This document shows positions 10,395 to 22,788 of a stretch of DNA of 64,000 nt, piece after piece. Position 1 is the stretch's first letter, and each line of letters begins with the position of its first letter. The DNA comes from Mixophyes australis (taxonomy: Eukaryota > Chordata > Amphibia > Anura > Limnodynastidae), in contig JAVHZZ010000002.1 of assembly GCA_036250195.1 (NCBI GenBank), positions 67,586,205 to 67,650,204 on the forward strand, in the 5' to 3' direction. The position numbers and the translations under genes were made by a program. The notes below the pieces were generated by a model that saw nothing but the letters and a program-made list of their open reading frames with translations, searched no databases and was not told where the DNA came from.

Positions 10395-10557
10395 GCAGAA
10401 AAAGATAATAAATTACAAGGTATATATGGTGGGCAGGAAAAATAGCATGTATCCAAGGAATGAAAAGGTGGGGATAGACATTGCATGAAGACAGTTGTTT
10501 CAACATTGTAAACTCTTCATGTAAAATGCAGTGAAGAGTAAGAAAGGTAGTCTCCAT

Positions 10558-10715
10558 CAGTGGCGGAACTACCATTGGTGCAGCAGGTGCAGTTCACCGG
10601 GGCCCAGGTAGATAATTGGGGCCTGCTGCATGGGAGATGCAGAGGATCGGGGGCCCTGGTTCCCTTATTCCTGCCAACCTGCACCTGGGCCCACAGCTCG
10701 CTAGGTCCGCCTCTG
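10558..10715. mobile_element. 158-bp hAT-like MITE in the keratin A 3' UTR
   Basis: The ends are CAGTGGCGGAACTACC and the inverted CAGAGGCGGACCTAGC. The 8-bp flanks are GTCTCCAT (10,550-10,557) and TTCTCCAT (10,716-10,723). It sits 15 bases after the stop codon and before the poly(A) signal, so it should be part of the mature mRNA. Confidence 0.8.
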
Positions 10716-10730
10716 TTCTCCATATCCTGT

Positions 10731-13700
10731 TTAACAATGGTGACCATGGCTAGAATGGTGTTTGGAGACGTGGCTGCTTGAGCTGAATCCTGCTTTCTGA
10801 TGATGATGATGTCCACTTGTGGGATGGGACATTTCTTTGGAATGGTGTTTTCCCCCAGTGCTTGAGTGCAGAATAGCTAAGCGGGAAACAAACATTAATT
10901 TTAGCATGTATCTGAACAATTTGCATTAAGTTAAAATTACAGTGAAATTTAGAACTTAAAGGGGTGACAAACCCCCCACCTGAGGGAATCAACAACAGTA
11001 CCTGGATGATGAAAAGAGTACCAGGATTGGAAGTAAGCATCATGTGATCAGCTCACATTGTACCACGGGAAGCCCTCTTACACTTTACACTTAATGCTAA
11101 TTATTGCAATAAAACTACTCTACAGAACAATTAACCCTGAGTGCTGCAAAAAAGCTGATAATTGTAAACTTTATTTTTAACCACAAGGGTATGGGTCCAG
11201 GCGGGTTTTAAGAATGCCACAATTATCTGCAAAAAGAGGGACTATTCTGAGATATTTTCATCCAGTGTAACATGACAGTGAATGGGGAACATTATTCCCG
11301 TGTCACACCATAGCACTAAGGAAACACTCAAGAATAAAAATAGGTGCAAAATATTTCTTACTATCAATTGGAAGACATCAATTAAAAGGAGAGAGCAAAA
11401 GCATGAAAATCTGTTCAAAATATTTTCTCTCTTTATACAAACTTGAATTAGTGACAACGCTTTTTGAAGTATGAGATTTGAATGTTCAAAATTGTTCTAA
11501 ATATTTCTACTTTATTGAAAAATAATGTACTTACAAATATTAACAGATCCATCTTTAGCCAACCTAAAATAAAGAATATTTACATTTTATTAATATTTAA
11601 TGTTCAATACAATATTCATTTAAATAAAAGGATGTACATATTAAATCAAGTTTTATATTTTTAATTAGTTGTTTACAAAAGTTTACTTAAGTAAGTTATC
11701 ACTAATTGGATGCATATTTGCCAAGCAGTATTGGAGATTCAGCATATCATGTGCAGCATGCTTGTGATATATGACAGTTAGTCCTTTACAAAATAGATTA
11801 TTATCCAATTATACTGAGAAATGCATGCAGGAGAAAAAGGGGGGAATGCTTCAATCAAAAATACATTGTTATAAATCTCCTTCTTGGATTGATTAAAATA
11901 TTTGAAAGTAAGTATACTAAACAATGTGAGTAGTTATATATGTGTTTAAGTGCTTAACTAGCAGCTGTAAATATAGGAAAAACATTGTTGGGAAGAAGGT
12001 GTACCTTAAACATATTTAAAACTGATTGGGTGGTCTCAGAGTTAAAAGATTGAGAAATCCTTCTCTTGTGATTCATTATGTATGAATTTTTTTGGGATTC
12101 TATACTCACCTGCACTCTTCACCCTCCAGCATCTTCTTATATGTAGCAATTTCAATATCCAGAGCCAGTTTAACGTTCATCAGTTCCTGGTAATCTCTCA
12201 GTTGGCGAGCCATGTCCTGCTTGGCCTTCTGTAGAGCAGCCTCCAGCTCAGACAGTTTATTCTTTGCATCCCGGACAGCAGCCTCTCCACGTTCCTCAGC
12301 CTCATTTATAGCAGCTTCTAGAGCAGCCCTCTGGGACAATAACAGAAAAATTATATTTTTTATTTATTTTTGTTGACCCCCTAAACATCTTCTAGTTTTA
12401 GGAGAGGCTGTCATTGCTTCCTTCTGTGTGGAAAAGTTTGCCCTGACAGGTTGTGGAGAGTCCTCTAAAGACTGCAGCAGCCTGCACCTACTGAGTCAAG
12501 CTTTTTATCATAAATTGATGCTGGAACCAACGAGCACAGCCTCCCCTGACTAGGTCCACCTGATCTAATCAATATTGGGGAGACCTGGTGGATCACAGGT
12601 AAATTATATTTTGCATTTATGTGTAAGCTATAGAATTCAGTTTTAGGTAGAATTATTCCTCAATGTGTAGTAGGAGTCACATAATATTGAATATGGGATG
12701 GTAGTATTTAAATAACTACTACACTGTCCTACACTGATATAACAAATAACATAACTGAATGTATAAACTGCTTTGGACTCCAGTCCACATGGATTATGTA
12801 CCTGGGATTTAGCACACTCTATCTCTCCTTTAAGTCTCTGAATGGTTTGGTTGAGTTCAGCAATCTCATTTCTGCTGTTCTGCAAATTATTTCCATTTCT
12901 TCCAGCTGCCATGCGCAAGTCCTCAAACTGCAGTACAAAATAGTATAAAGAGGTATCAATAATTTGGTGTACCCGGATATATATATAATAATATGTATAA
13001 CATCTTCCTTCTTGCCAAACTCACCCTTGATTGGTACATGGCCTCAGCCTCAGCTCGGCTCCTGTTTGCAATGTCCTCATATTGGGCTCTGACCTCGGCA
13101 ATGATGCCTTCCATGTCCAGATTTCGACTGTTGTCCATAGACACAATAACTGAAGTATCTGAGATCTGAGCGTTGAGCTGACCAATCTCCTGCGGAGTAA
13201 TGCATTCTTACAACACCTGCTTTTGAAACTTGTGATCAACATACAATTAATCCTCTACACTACAGCAAATTAAAGAGTTTTTGGATGTTATTGACAGAGG
13301 GGTACCCTTATGTGAAAGTGACCCCTTAGCAGTGCCCCTTGGTAAAGTAATGTTTGATGCTCACAATATACCCACTACAACAAATGAAAAAAAAACATTA
13401 TACATGCAAATCTATTTATAACAGAGGAAAGAAAAAATAATAAAATATTTTTTTCAGAAGATCTACGTATTTAGCAAGTTATGGCAATCCATGTTATGTA
13501 AACACTTTCCTAACTTTTATTTAGTAGTTGTATGAAGGTATGACTTTTTATGCCATTTTACCACCTGATGGAAAGGTGGTAAAATTGTTTCCTCCAGTCT
13601 TGGGTTATAAAGAAACTAATTGTATTTTTGGAAGACAAATCTTCTGGAAAAAAAATTAGCAAAATATGATTTGTTTCAATACTGCTCAGAAAAAATGGAC

Positions 13701-16700
13701 TAAAGCTGATGTTTGAATATGATCAGCTCAAAAAGCAACACATTCGACTTAACATAGGTGTGTAAAACACAGTCAGGAGCAAATGATTCAAACAGTAATG
13801 TAGCAAAATAAAACATTACCGCGTCATACAGAGTCCTCAAGAAGTTGATCTCATCAGTCAGGGAGTCGGCTCTGGCCTGCAGCTCAGCTTTGTTCATAAA
13901 GGCTGCATCAACCTCCTATAGATTAGAGTGTGTTTCATTTACAAATCTATTCTTTTTGTACTAATGGTTTATGCTGAGTTAATATAATATAGTGAATGTA
14001 ATATAACATTTCACATAATGTATATTTTCCATAGGGGTGAGCATTAAGCTTAATGGAATTGTATTTGTTTTCCAATATAAAATAAAGTAACAATCGTTCA
14101 TATCTATTAAAAGCAAAATCTGCATTTGTATTAAATAGAGATATTAGCTACCTATCAGTTAATTTATTACATGGTTTCACTTTGTAGTATAGATGTCACT
14201 TGAAATTGGCAATTATGGAAACTTACTCTCTTAAGTCCAGCAAATTCATTTTCTGCAGTGGTACGTCTGTTTAATTCCTCTTCATAGCTGCCAAATTATA
14301 TCATATTACATTTCATTCATTAGTATAATATAGATTAATATTTTGCAAGAAGTGCAATGATAATTAAAATAATGTACCAATAAAATAATACAAAATATAA
14401 CCAGTTTTCCTATAAATAAAAATAGATTGACTTCTTGGGTCACTGTATCAAATAGTGCAATCTAATTTATGCACATTTGTCTACCAATAATATTGCCTAC
14501 ATGTCAATTAAAACATCAGCGCAATGACTATTTGGTGAAGCATTCTTTTAATTTTGCAGGCAAAAATGTCATTGCATTGTATACTTTCTTACTTTATTAT
14601 TGATTGTATGAAAAAAGACACATAGAAATAAGGTAATTCCTGAGATATTAAGTTATTTCATCAACAAACCTTGTGCAGACTTGGGTTGATGACCAGTTTA
14701 AAGGGGGTATTCCCATCACTTGCAGTAATATTCAACTACTGTATTTGACAGCAATAGGCCAAGGAGAAGTTTGAATGGGGGTATTTTTACTGACCAGGAG
14801 AGGACAGCATATGACTGGTTGAACCTTCTCCCGTTTACAGTCAATCAAATGTTGTCATTTATGACTTGGGTAACACCCCTGCCTACTCTTTTGTCTGTAT
14901 CCCTTGCTTAGAAAAGCCGCAAGCGACTATTACTCAAGAAAAGTATGCAACCCAACAGTGCAATACAATAGCTAAATTATGAGGTAATATAATATCTGTA
15001 CTTGTTCTGAATAGTCACATCTAGAAAGCTCTATTAATCCAAAATAGATTTCAATAAAACGTGAATTGAATACCGTCTCCTTAATTCTTCGGCAGTTCCC
15101 TCCATGTTGTTCCTGTCTGCTTCTAGACGAGCCCTTTCACATTCCAGGTTTTCCAGCTGTCTCCTGAGGTTGCTAATAAATGCCTCAAACAGGGGTTCGA
15201 TCTCACACCTGGCTGTTTTCTGGTTTTGTAGAAGTCCCCACTTGGTCTCCAGCATCTTGTTTTGTTGTTCCAGAAATCTCACCTAAATAAAACAGAATTT
15301 AAAGTAATAAGTTATAAATGAGAAATAAAATAAATGAGAAATAAAAATGTATTTTCACTATATATTATGAATTTAAAAGTATGTGGATATGCAAATATAT
15401 TGGTACATGTGCTGGAAAAATGTATCACATTATGTCCATGCTCAAAATTCATCATTAAAATCCCCAGTTGATCAAAAGAAAGACAGCCTACCCCTATAAA
15501 GCACAGTCTAAGTTGCCTTAAGAGGGGAAATAATTCCCTCCTGACTCTGTACTTGTAGTCCAACAGCTCCCTGAATCAATATTCTATTGCACGTTTTAGT
15601 ACCAGTTATCCTTTGTTCTGTGTTTTTAAAAAACATGTCCATTCCTTTCTTTAATCTACAGTGTCTATTTTTGTGGGAATACATTCCAAAGTTTCACTAT
15701 TCTTACTGTAAAGGACTTTAAAAATATGAGACCTGATCCATTAAGGAGAACAAAGTATAAAAATGGAGTAACTTTGCACCTGGGAAAAACCATGTTGCAT
15801 AAACAATATACTCATTTGCACCCCTTGCATTGTAGCATGTTTTGTCCAGGAGCAAACTTACTCCTTTTTTTTGCTTTCCTCTCCTTAATGACTCAGGCCC
15901 ATGAAGATTAATCTGAGACTATAGCCTCTATTTATCATTCTAAATAAAATTTATATTTCCTCATAAGGGAGATTTTCCATACTCCATATTAATTTGCCCT
16001 CTTCTGCTCCCTCTCTATTTCCGCTGCATCCTGTTTGTGACCAATCAGAACTGTATATATTAGTTGAGGTCTCCCCAGTGCAATATAAAGGCAACATATA
16101 AGGGGCAAAAATATACTTTTCTCTCTAGTGTCTGTGCATTTTTTTTTATTTAAAATAACATCCTGCTGTCTCTTTAGGTCACAGATTGGAATTGCTTGCC
16201 AAGGCTGTGATTTTTAAGCATACCTAGATCCTTCTCCATTGTGGATAAATCATATCTCTGGTGTAACCTGTATGTATGTTTTTAGGAGCAGTGGTTTTAA
16301 CAGACACTATTATATAATTTAGTAACAAAGTAAATAGCATTTTTCCAAAAACATTACTCTGTAGTATACAACTTACAATGTTAGTCAAGTCCAAATATGA
16401 ACCATAGATAACTACCCTCTAAACTTTCAGACAGTTTTATGCCCAGGTGTAACAAGTGGCTGTAAGACACAGTGTCACATACATTGACAAAGTCTAAGGG
16501 GCCAATTCTACTATGATAATAGTATTTAGTATTACCATTAGTACGGTAATTTTAAGGCAGATTTTTGCTCTCAGCCCCTGTTGCCGCGAGCCAATATCCG
16601 ATTTAAAATTATCGTATTAACTGTAATACTAAGTTGCTTATGAGTGACCTACTACTTTGAAAGAACCCACAGAAAATGGACTTATTACAACAAATACAAT

Positions 16701-17240
16701 TAATTAGACAAGTAATAAAATAAAAACATTGCCCTGACACATATTTCAAACTAGTAGAACCATTTATCTTAAGGCAAGCAGTATATACCCAAGTCCTATA
16801 CTACAGTACTGTACCTTGTCAATGAAGGAGGCAAACTTGTTGTTCAGACCTTTAATTTGATTCTTCTCCTCAGTCCTCACTCTTTGGATACTTGGGTCAA
16901 TCTCCAAATTAAGAGGTTCCAGAAGACCTCTGTTCACAGTAACAGAGGTGATTCCTCCAGAACAAGATGATCCCCCAAACCCATGACCAATTCCACCAAA
17001 ACCAAATCCAGATTTGTGCCCACTTTTCCCTGAATGAAAACTTCCCACTGACATTTTGTGTCCCTTTGATCCAATATTGTGGGCACTTGAGCTGGTAAAG
17101 CAATGCTGAGTCTTGTGATCGTGTCCTGCATGTTTAGCAGAGTGTGAGAAGATGCTGTGTGAGCTGGAATGTTTAGGTAAAGCAACAGAACAGGAGCTGT
17201 AGCCCTTGTGCCCAGAGGAGAGGATGGAGTGATGAGACAT
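10731..17240 (-). CDS. Type II keratin, His/Ser-rich head and tail (copy A)
   Basis: Intermediate-filament protein of epithelial cells; type II keratins pair with type I keratins in cytoplasmic filaments. Exons: 17,240-16,815, 15,282-15,074, 14,287-14,227, 13,915-13,820, 13,189-13,025, 12,927-12,802, 12,330-12,110, 11,563-11,535, 10,876-10,731. All junctions are GT-AG and phases agree, giving 492 residues. Internal exon sizes are those typical of type II keratins. The H1 region ([11 protein letters not shown], residues 106-116), helix-start motif ([20 protein letters not shown], 132-151) and helix-end LEGEE are all present. The head (1-95) has 15 His in the first 90 residues; the tail (436-492) has 14 His and ends HGHHC. 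Exon 8 (29 nt) gives LAKDGSVNI, matching the family's VNIS pattern. The ATG at 17,240 is preferred over an upstream GTG in the same frame. The gene appears intact; its ortholog within the keratin family was not identified. Confidence 0.92.
15729..15900. mobile_element. MITE in keratin A intron 1
   Basis: A 172-bp element with inverted ends: AGACCTGATCCATTAAGGAG on the left and, inverted on the right, GGGCCTGAGTCATTAAGGAG. ATG flanks both sides, a possible 3-bp target duplication. A half copy of the same family lies at 62,361-62,445. Confidence 0.65.
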
Positions 17241-17324
17241 GATCGCTCTTGTCACAGAGATGATCTACAGAGGATGTGAAGCACAGTCTAGTGAGCTGAT
17301 GCCTTGTGGAGCTGTTACTTCCTG

Positions 17325-17332
17325 CTTTTATA
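17325..17332 (-). promoter_or_regulatory. TATA box of keratin A
   Basis: TATAAAAG on the minus strand, 85-92 bases upstream of the ATG. This would place the transcription start near 17,297 and give a 5' UTR of about 55 bases. It is conserved in copies B and C. Confidence 0.7.
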
Positions 17333-17662
17333 CTTGAAATGAATGTTTCCACCCTTATTATCTTGAGTTACTCTTTGGATTGTTGCTTGTTAGTGTCATA
17401 TTTAACATTTATAGAAAACAAACAAGCAACACACCTGCTTGATCAAAGCTAAAGTATAATATGTATCATTTATAATAAAACAAGATAATTTCTATGGTTC
17501 AGTCAGACTTTTATGGTGAAAGAATTGTCAAGGTCCCAGATGTTTATAGTAGATTAATAGGTGCTTTGTTGGTCCATAATTATTTTTTTATTTGTGACAA
17601 CGTATAAATGCAAAGTCCCGCCTCCTAACGTTTTACAACCATTCCTTCAATAAATTAAGCTT

Positions 17663-18543
17663 TTCTATTAGAGGATTACTCTGTATAAATTATCTTTAAA
17701 TGATCTGATCTTATATCTAAGCTGCAGCTGCTACTGAATCTATTGGGACATTTACCTAGGCATAGTCAGTGAAACCAACGCGCATTTCGCTGATATGCTT
17801 GTTCAATGTTTTATTATTTTAACACTAATTTATTCTCTATAATAATATAATTTATTAAAGTAAAATATTCACTATTTACACATATTTCACATAGATTTTT
17901 TCACTTGAGGTTAATTGTATATTTATTATGCACTTTATACATAATTGGAGATAATTGGAATACTTTAAAATAGTCTGATTACCACTGTATTGTAATGTTA
18001 TCATTTATATGTATAAAAATATTAAAGGGTTAATTCATGGTAAATCATGATATTTATAATTAATTGTTTATAATTTTAATCCAATTTTATTTATGCTTGC
18101 ATAGACTTAGTTTCCTTTTTGCATATAATCTTTATCTTGATAATTGTTAGGCATTTATTAATATCCTAAACTTGTTATTATGAAGGACTGTACAAAAATC
18201 ACATATTAAATCGTAGAATCCCCAGTATATATTAAACGGAAGATGAAATCTTAAGATGACACACGATCATTACAAAAGATATAGACAAATAGTAGCACTA
18301 TAGCGGATCAATAACCAATCAGGAGAGATTGCATTTAGCAATCACCTATTGGCTAACCAGAGTTTAAAAACCCCGCTCATACAGAGTACCGGGTTTGCCG
18401 TGAACAAGCATATCAGCGAAACGCGCGTTGGTTTCACTGACTATGCCTAGGGAAATGTCTCAATAGATTCAGTAGCAGCTGCAGCTTAGATATAAGATCA
18501 GATCCTTTAAAGATAATTTATACGGAGTAATCCTCTAATAGAA
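17663..18543. mobile_element. 881-bp element with 143-bp inverted repeats (unit A)
   Basis: 17,663-17,805 is repeated in inverted orientation at 18,401-18,543 with roughly 5% divergence; the ends read TTCTATTAGAGG. No clean target duplication is visible. Both arms contain a CGAAAYGCGCG motif similar to the hammerhead 3' core in the Penelope-like element. The AT-rich interior has no coding frame. Unit C homology ends at its left edge. Superfamily unassigned. Confidence 0.65.
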
Positions 18544-19001
18544 TATCTGCTAGTCATTGCTGTGGCTCTGTTAACATTTAAGCGGGTCAGTCCCGTTGGG
18601 GATAGCACAGTGATTCTAGCTTAAAGCTAATAAAATTATTTACTACAATAATTGTTAAGATCGAGAGCTTCATAACGAGGACACATAAAATATGTGCTAG
18701 TTATACCACTTTCATACTGGCGCCCTGGCAATATCCCGGGTTTTTAAAGCCGGGTTTTTGCCAGGGGCTCTGAGCGTCCCAGCTCAGAAACACCATTCAT
18801 ACTGCACCTCGGACCCGGGAATTTCCCAGGTTGACCCCATTCATACTGCACAAGTCTGTGCCCTGGCAATTTGTGGGTGTCATCACCAGAGCAGTTTTCA
18901 TTGGCTGAAAAAAGGTGATGTCATTGAAAGGTGACTGGTTTGTTGACGCATAAAGATGATGCAAAAGTGGGTGGTGATTGTTTACCACATTACTTTTCAT
19001 C

Positions 19002-20559
19002 ATGGCCGACGACTCACTTTTGTGTAGCCCAGAGTTCATGTTTACTAGTGTGTTTTTGCTGTTTTATGCAGCAAATGAGAGTTTTCTGCAGCTGCTGACA
19101 CTGTGCACTCTTGCACAGTCCCATTTCAGGAGGAGGAAGGCAAAGTTTATGGCACAACAGAAGAAAACTCGGTGTCAGTATATGCGCAGGAGGAGAGCTC
19201 TTCTCAGGGCCAGCATTGCCTCAATTTTGAGATTCAGTGCTGCCAGTAACCGAACCATGCGTGCCAGAGAGCGTAGCCACGGAGAAGCTTTCTGGTCTAC
19301 TGTGGAAGCGTTTGAGGAACAGCAGTGGATGCAACACTTCAGAATGTCACGTGGGACATTTAACTATGTGCTGGACCTTATTACCCCAGCACTTTCCAGG
19401 AAGGCCACTAACTTTGGAAAACCTATTCCACCATGTAGGCGCCTTTCTATTGTGTTGTGGGTGGTATGCTACCCCTGAAGAATACCGGACAATCTCCTGC
19501 TTGTTTGGAGTGGGGATATCCACGGTGTGCACTCAAGCGCATGAAGTCACCATGGCATTGCTGGAAGCCCTGTATCATCGCTTCATCTCCTTACCGCAAG
19601 GTCAGCGCCTGGATGATACAATTACAGGATTCCTGAAGCGTGGGTTTCCACAGTGTGCTGGAGCCATAGACGGGACACACATCCCCATAATTGCCCCGAC
19701 AGACAACCATGCAGATTACTACAACCGCAAAGGCTGGCATTCCATCATTCTGCAGTCTGTGGTTGACCACAACTATTGGTAAGCATTTGTTATGGTTTTT
19801 TTTATGTGACTGTGCCATGTGTAATGCGTATTGTAAAACATTGCTATATGTATTTTTTTATGTCAGTTTCACAGATGTTTTCATCGGCTGGCCTGGACGT
19901 TCCCATGACGCCAGAGTTCTAGCAAATTCAGACCTTTACCAAATTGCTGAGAAAGACAAGATGGCTGGCTGTTCCCTAGAGAGGTAAATATAGGTGTAAT
20001 GTTGTATGATGTTTTTGTAAGTGAAGCTTATATACTATTGTTTGCTATCAATATTGTATGTATTTAATGCCCCTTTTTATATATAGATGTACCACTTGCA
20101 AAATGCATTTTCACCATATAGTACCAAGTGTACTGCGTTATTTGACCAATATTTTCAACATGGTGACGTGAAACTGCATGTTTTTATTTACAGAAATCTA
20201 CGTTTGTTGATGGTGTGGAGATACCGGTACACATCATTGGGGATGCTGCTTACCCTTTGAGGCGCTGGCTGATGAAGGGGTTCACTCAGCAACATCACCT
20301 GTCTCAGGAACAGATCCGGTTTACACATACCCTCAGCTCGGCTCGGATGGTGGTGGAAAATGCTTTTGGGCGCTTGAAAGGACGTTGGCGCTGTCTATTG
20401 AAGCGCATTGACATTGACACCAAGCTTGTGCCCCACGTGGTTGCTGCTTGCTGTATTTTACATAACATTTGCGAAATACAAAAAGAGCAATTTCTACCTG
20501 AGTGGAATGTGCAGGAATCTGAAATGCCAGTGCTGTCAGTGGACTCCAGTACTTTTTAA
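19002..20559 (+). pseudogene. PIF/Harbinger DDE transposase, frameshifted (A/B junction)
   Basis: The first exon starts at ATG 19,002 (MADDSL), encodes a basic N-terminus, and would cut-and-paste its own element if intact. The frame breaks near 19,470 and continues in another frame to a donor at 19,779 (GTAAGC). A second exon starts at 19,867, and a last exon from about 20,194 ends with the stop at 20,557-20,559. The catalytic acidic residues are all readable: D in AIDGTHIPI, D in GWPGRSHDARV, E in VVENAFGRLKGRW. The junction of the second and third exons does not keep frame with the obvious sites, so a second defect or a different splice site is possible. Non-autonomous in its present state. 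Confidence 0.85.
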
Positions 20560-20937
20560 GGAGAGCGCACCAATACCTCTGCTGAACTTATTAGGACCAC
20601 CCTCACTGCCAATTTGACCTCACTTGTTTGAATGTACCACACAAATGTAAAAGTAAAAAACAAATGTTTATTTCACATATTGTATTTTGTTTTGTACATC
20701 TTTCCTTATATGTCTCTTCACAAAAATATAAAATGACACAATATAAAAGGGGTTACTTGCATGTAGAAAAAAAATAAATGTATACACAAGTAGTAAACAG
20801 AAGACACAAATGTGCCCAAACAGTAAGTGCAAATTTGCTTTTCACGTTATATGTGAAGCTAACGGTGTGATTCCAGATCACACGTAACATACATGATAAC
20901 AATTAACTGTGAAACATTTGACCATAAAACATGATTA

Positions 20938-22380
20938 TTACAATTGCCTATATTGTGGCATTTCTGGTTGTGGAGTGGTTTGGTTACCCGGTGGGTATTC
21001 TATGTTGGGGTTACCCATAGGTTGAGCATGTTGTGTATTCTGTACCGGGTTTGGAGGGTTATTGTTGCCTAACATGGGTTGCCCCCGCTGGTACATAGGA
21101 TAATGTCCGTCATAATAATAAGGACTTGAAGGAGGTGCCTGCACCCGTGAGAGGAGTCTGTCAATGATCATACATTCACGATTTTCGCGTAACACGCGTT
21201 CCTGCATGTTCATGATTTGCATGAGGAAAGAGTTCTGGAGTTCCCACTCATTGGCCATGAAACGCTACAGTTGTGTATTCTCGTGTTCCCTCATGGTGCT
21301 GTCCATCTCCCGCAGTTGATCCATCATGACAGTTGTCATTGTTTTAGTTGCTTGCTCCATTTTGTTGGGCCTTTTGCGTTTTTTAGGAACGTTGTAAACT
21401 GTACGTAGAAAAAAACACAGTAAAACATACATTAGAATATATATAATGTGGCAGAACAAAAAAGCAGTGTTGTAAGCTGATATGTGCTTGAGGCATCCTC
21501 CCTCTTGCCCAGTAGTTTTGCACTGCAACATATGCGTGTTAATGTTTTAATACTTTGGAGTGTACTATATTTGTCTTTTGGGTTTTTTGTTGATATAGTT
21601 CTCTTTTTTTGCCAGTTATGTTCAAACATTTTTTTTTTTTTTTTAAAGTTATGTAGATATATTTATTGGTATTTGGCTTGCATTCCTGTTGATATAGTTC
21701 TCTGTTTTTGGCACTTTTGTTTATACAGTTCATTTTTTTTTTCCAATTATGTAGATATATATGTATGTATATATAGTTGGTTATTATGTGAGATTATTAA
21801 AGATACTTACTGTTGGAGCGTAAACTGGGACCTGGTGTAGACTTTGACACCGGCACTGGTTCTCGCTGCGTTTCTTGCGAAGTATCTGTAACGACTTGCG
21901 CAGCAGGGAATGGCTGTGAATCGTTCAATTCCTCCCAAGAAATGTTGGTGTCATCAGTTGTGGCAGAGCACTCCAGTTCTGGGGTGTCTTCAATAGAATC
22001 TTCTATTATTATCGTTGCGGCCTCGCTTGTCTGTGTGCTCTCTGGTGGTGTTGGTATAGCCGCATCCACATTGCTAGAAGATGACAGTGCAATTGGATTT
22101 GTCAGAGGAGAATGTCCAAAGACCATATTGCACTAGTCATAAAAGGGCCAGTCCATTCTTTCAGCGCCACTTTTGCGCCTGTTGTGGTCATGGACTTTAG
22201 TATACTGCTTCTTCAGGGACTTCAATTTGTTCAGGACTTGTTGCTGTGTCCTCTTTATGCCACGTTGTGTGAGTATTTTGGCGATGTTGTAGTACACTGT
22301 GGCATCCTTCACAGTCCCAGTCACTTGCCTTCTAATTTCTTCCTCCCCTCTGACATCCAGCAGCTCACGCAGTGTGTCAT
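20938..22380 (-). pseudogene. Harbinger Myb-like protein, disabled (A/B junction)
   Basis: Same gene as the open exon at 4,201-4,786, with further downstream exons: 21,400-21,280 (basic KKRKRP segment, Met/Thr-rich) and, after an in-frame TAG, 21,258-20,938 (Pro/Asn/Gln-rich end). Three defects are visible: a 16-bp deletion right after the start (frameshift), a CAG-to-TAG stop after WPFYD near 22,133, and the TAG before 21,258. The first two are shared with the copy at 38,492-39,993. Confidence 0.8.
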
Positions 22381-22788
22381 AATTGCTGTAAATAAACACT
22401 GTTTTTGTGAAATAATAAAAGCAATTTTCTCCCTAAAAAAACGTCTCTGCTTCAGCTTGATGTTGAGTACACCATCCACCATCTCTCCTAAAAAGCTTCT
22501 ACAATCTTCCACGGGCTTCCAACGATGACATCATCCTCCAGAGACAGGCAGACAGCCAATCAGCATGTTTTCTGTGCAACCCGGGTTGAAAAACCCGGGA
22601 TGCACCATTCATAGTGCAGGCAACCCGGGTCCGACCCGGGAATTACCCCTCGATAAATCCCGGGTTGAAGACCCAGGGTTTTTAGACCTGGGATTTTGGA
22701 CTTGTACCATTCATACTGCACCAAGACCCGGGTCGTTTGAGCTCGTCCCGGCAAAAACCCGGGATTTTGGTGCAGTATGAATGGGGTA

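Larger units (their letters stand above)
18704..22788 (+). mobile_element. Full-length PIF/Harbinger transposon at the A/B junction
   Basis: A 4.1-kb element with outer ends TACCACTTTCATACTG (left) and, inverted, TACCCCATTCATACTG (right). Subterminal regions carry several copies of CCATTCATACTGCA (18,793, 18,837, 22,605 as a variant, 22,707, and inverted at 22,771) and short CCCGGG palindromes. It encodes a DDE transposase on + and a Myb-like protein on -, convergent, as in animal Harbinger elements. Flanks are TTA and TAA, so no clean 3-bp duplication is seen. Both genes are disabled. Confidence 0.88.

Noticed and set aside
10517..10816. Minus-strand frame of 99 codons overlapping the keratin tail exon
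   Set aside because: Alternative frame of the tail exon and the 3' UTR MITE; the tail frame ending HGHHC joins correctly to exon 8 and this one does not.
10980..11004. Alternative candidate for keratin exon 8 between an AG and a GT near 10,980-11,004
   Set aside because: In A and B it introduces a stop after the splice, its length differs by 7 nt in C, and it lacks the VNIS-like sequence. The site at 11,535-11,563 fits on all counts.
16909..17185. Two minus-strand frames of 64 and 83 codons within keratin exon 1
   Set aside because: Shadow frames of the head-coding exon, with no independent support; repeated in B and C only because the DNA is duplicated.
17241..17255. Upstream in-frame start of keratin A (five more codons)
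   Set aside because: The codon at 17,255 is GTG, not ATG; the ATG at 17,240 has A at -3 and gives the usual keratin start.
18701..18703. TTA / TAA flanks of Harbinger as a 3-bp target duplication
   Set aside because: The two flanks are not identical on the same strand, so a clean duplication cannot be claimed.
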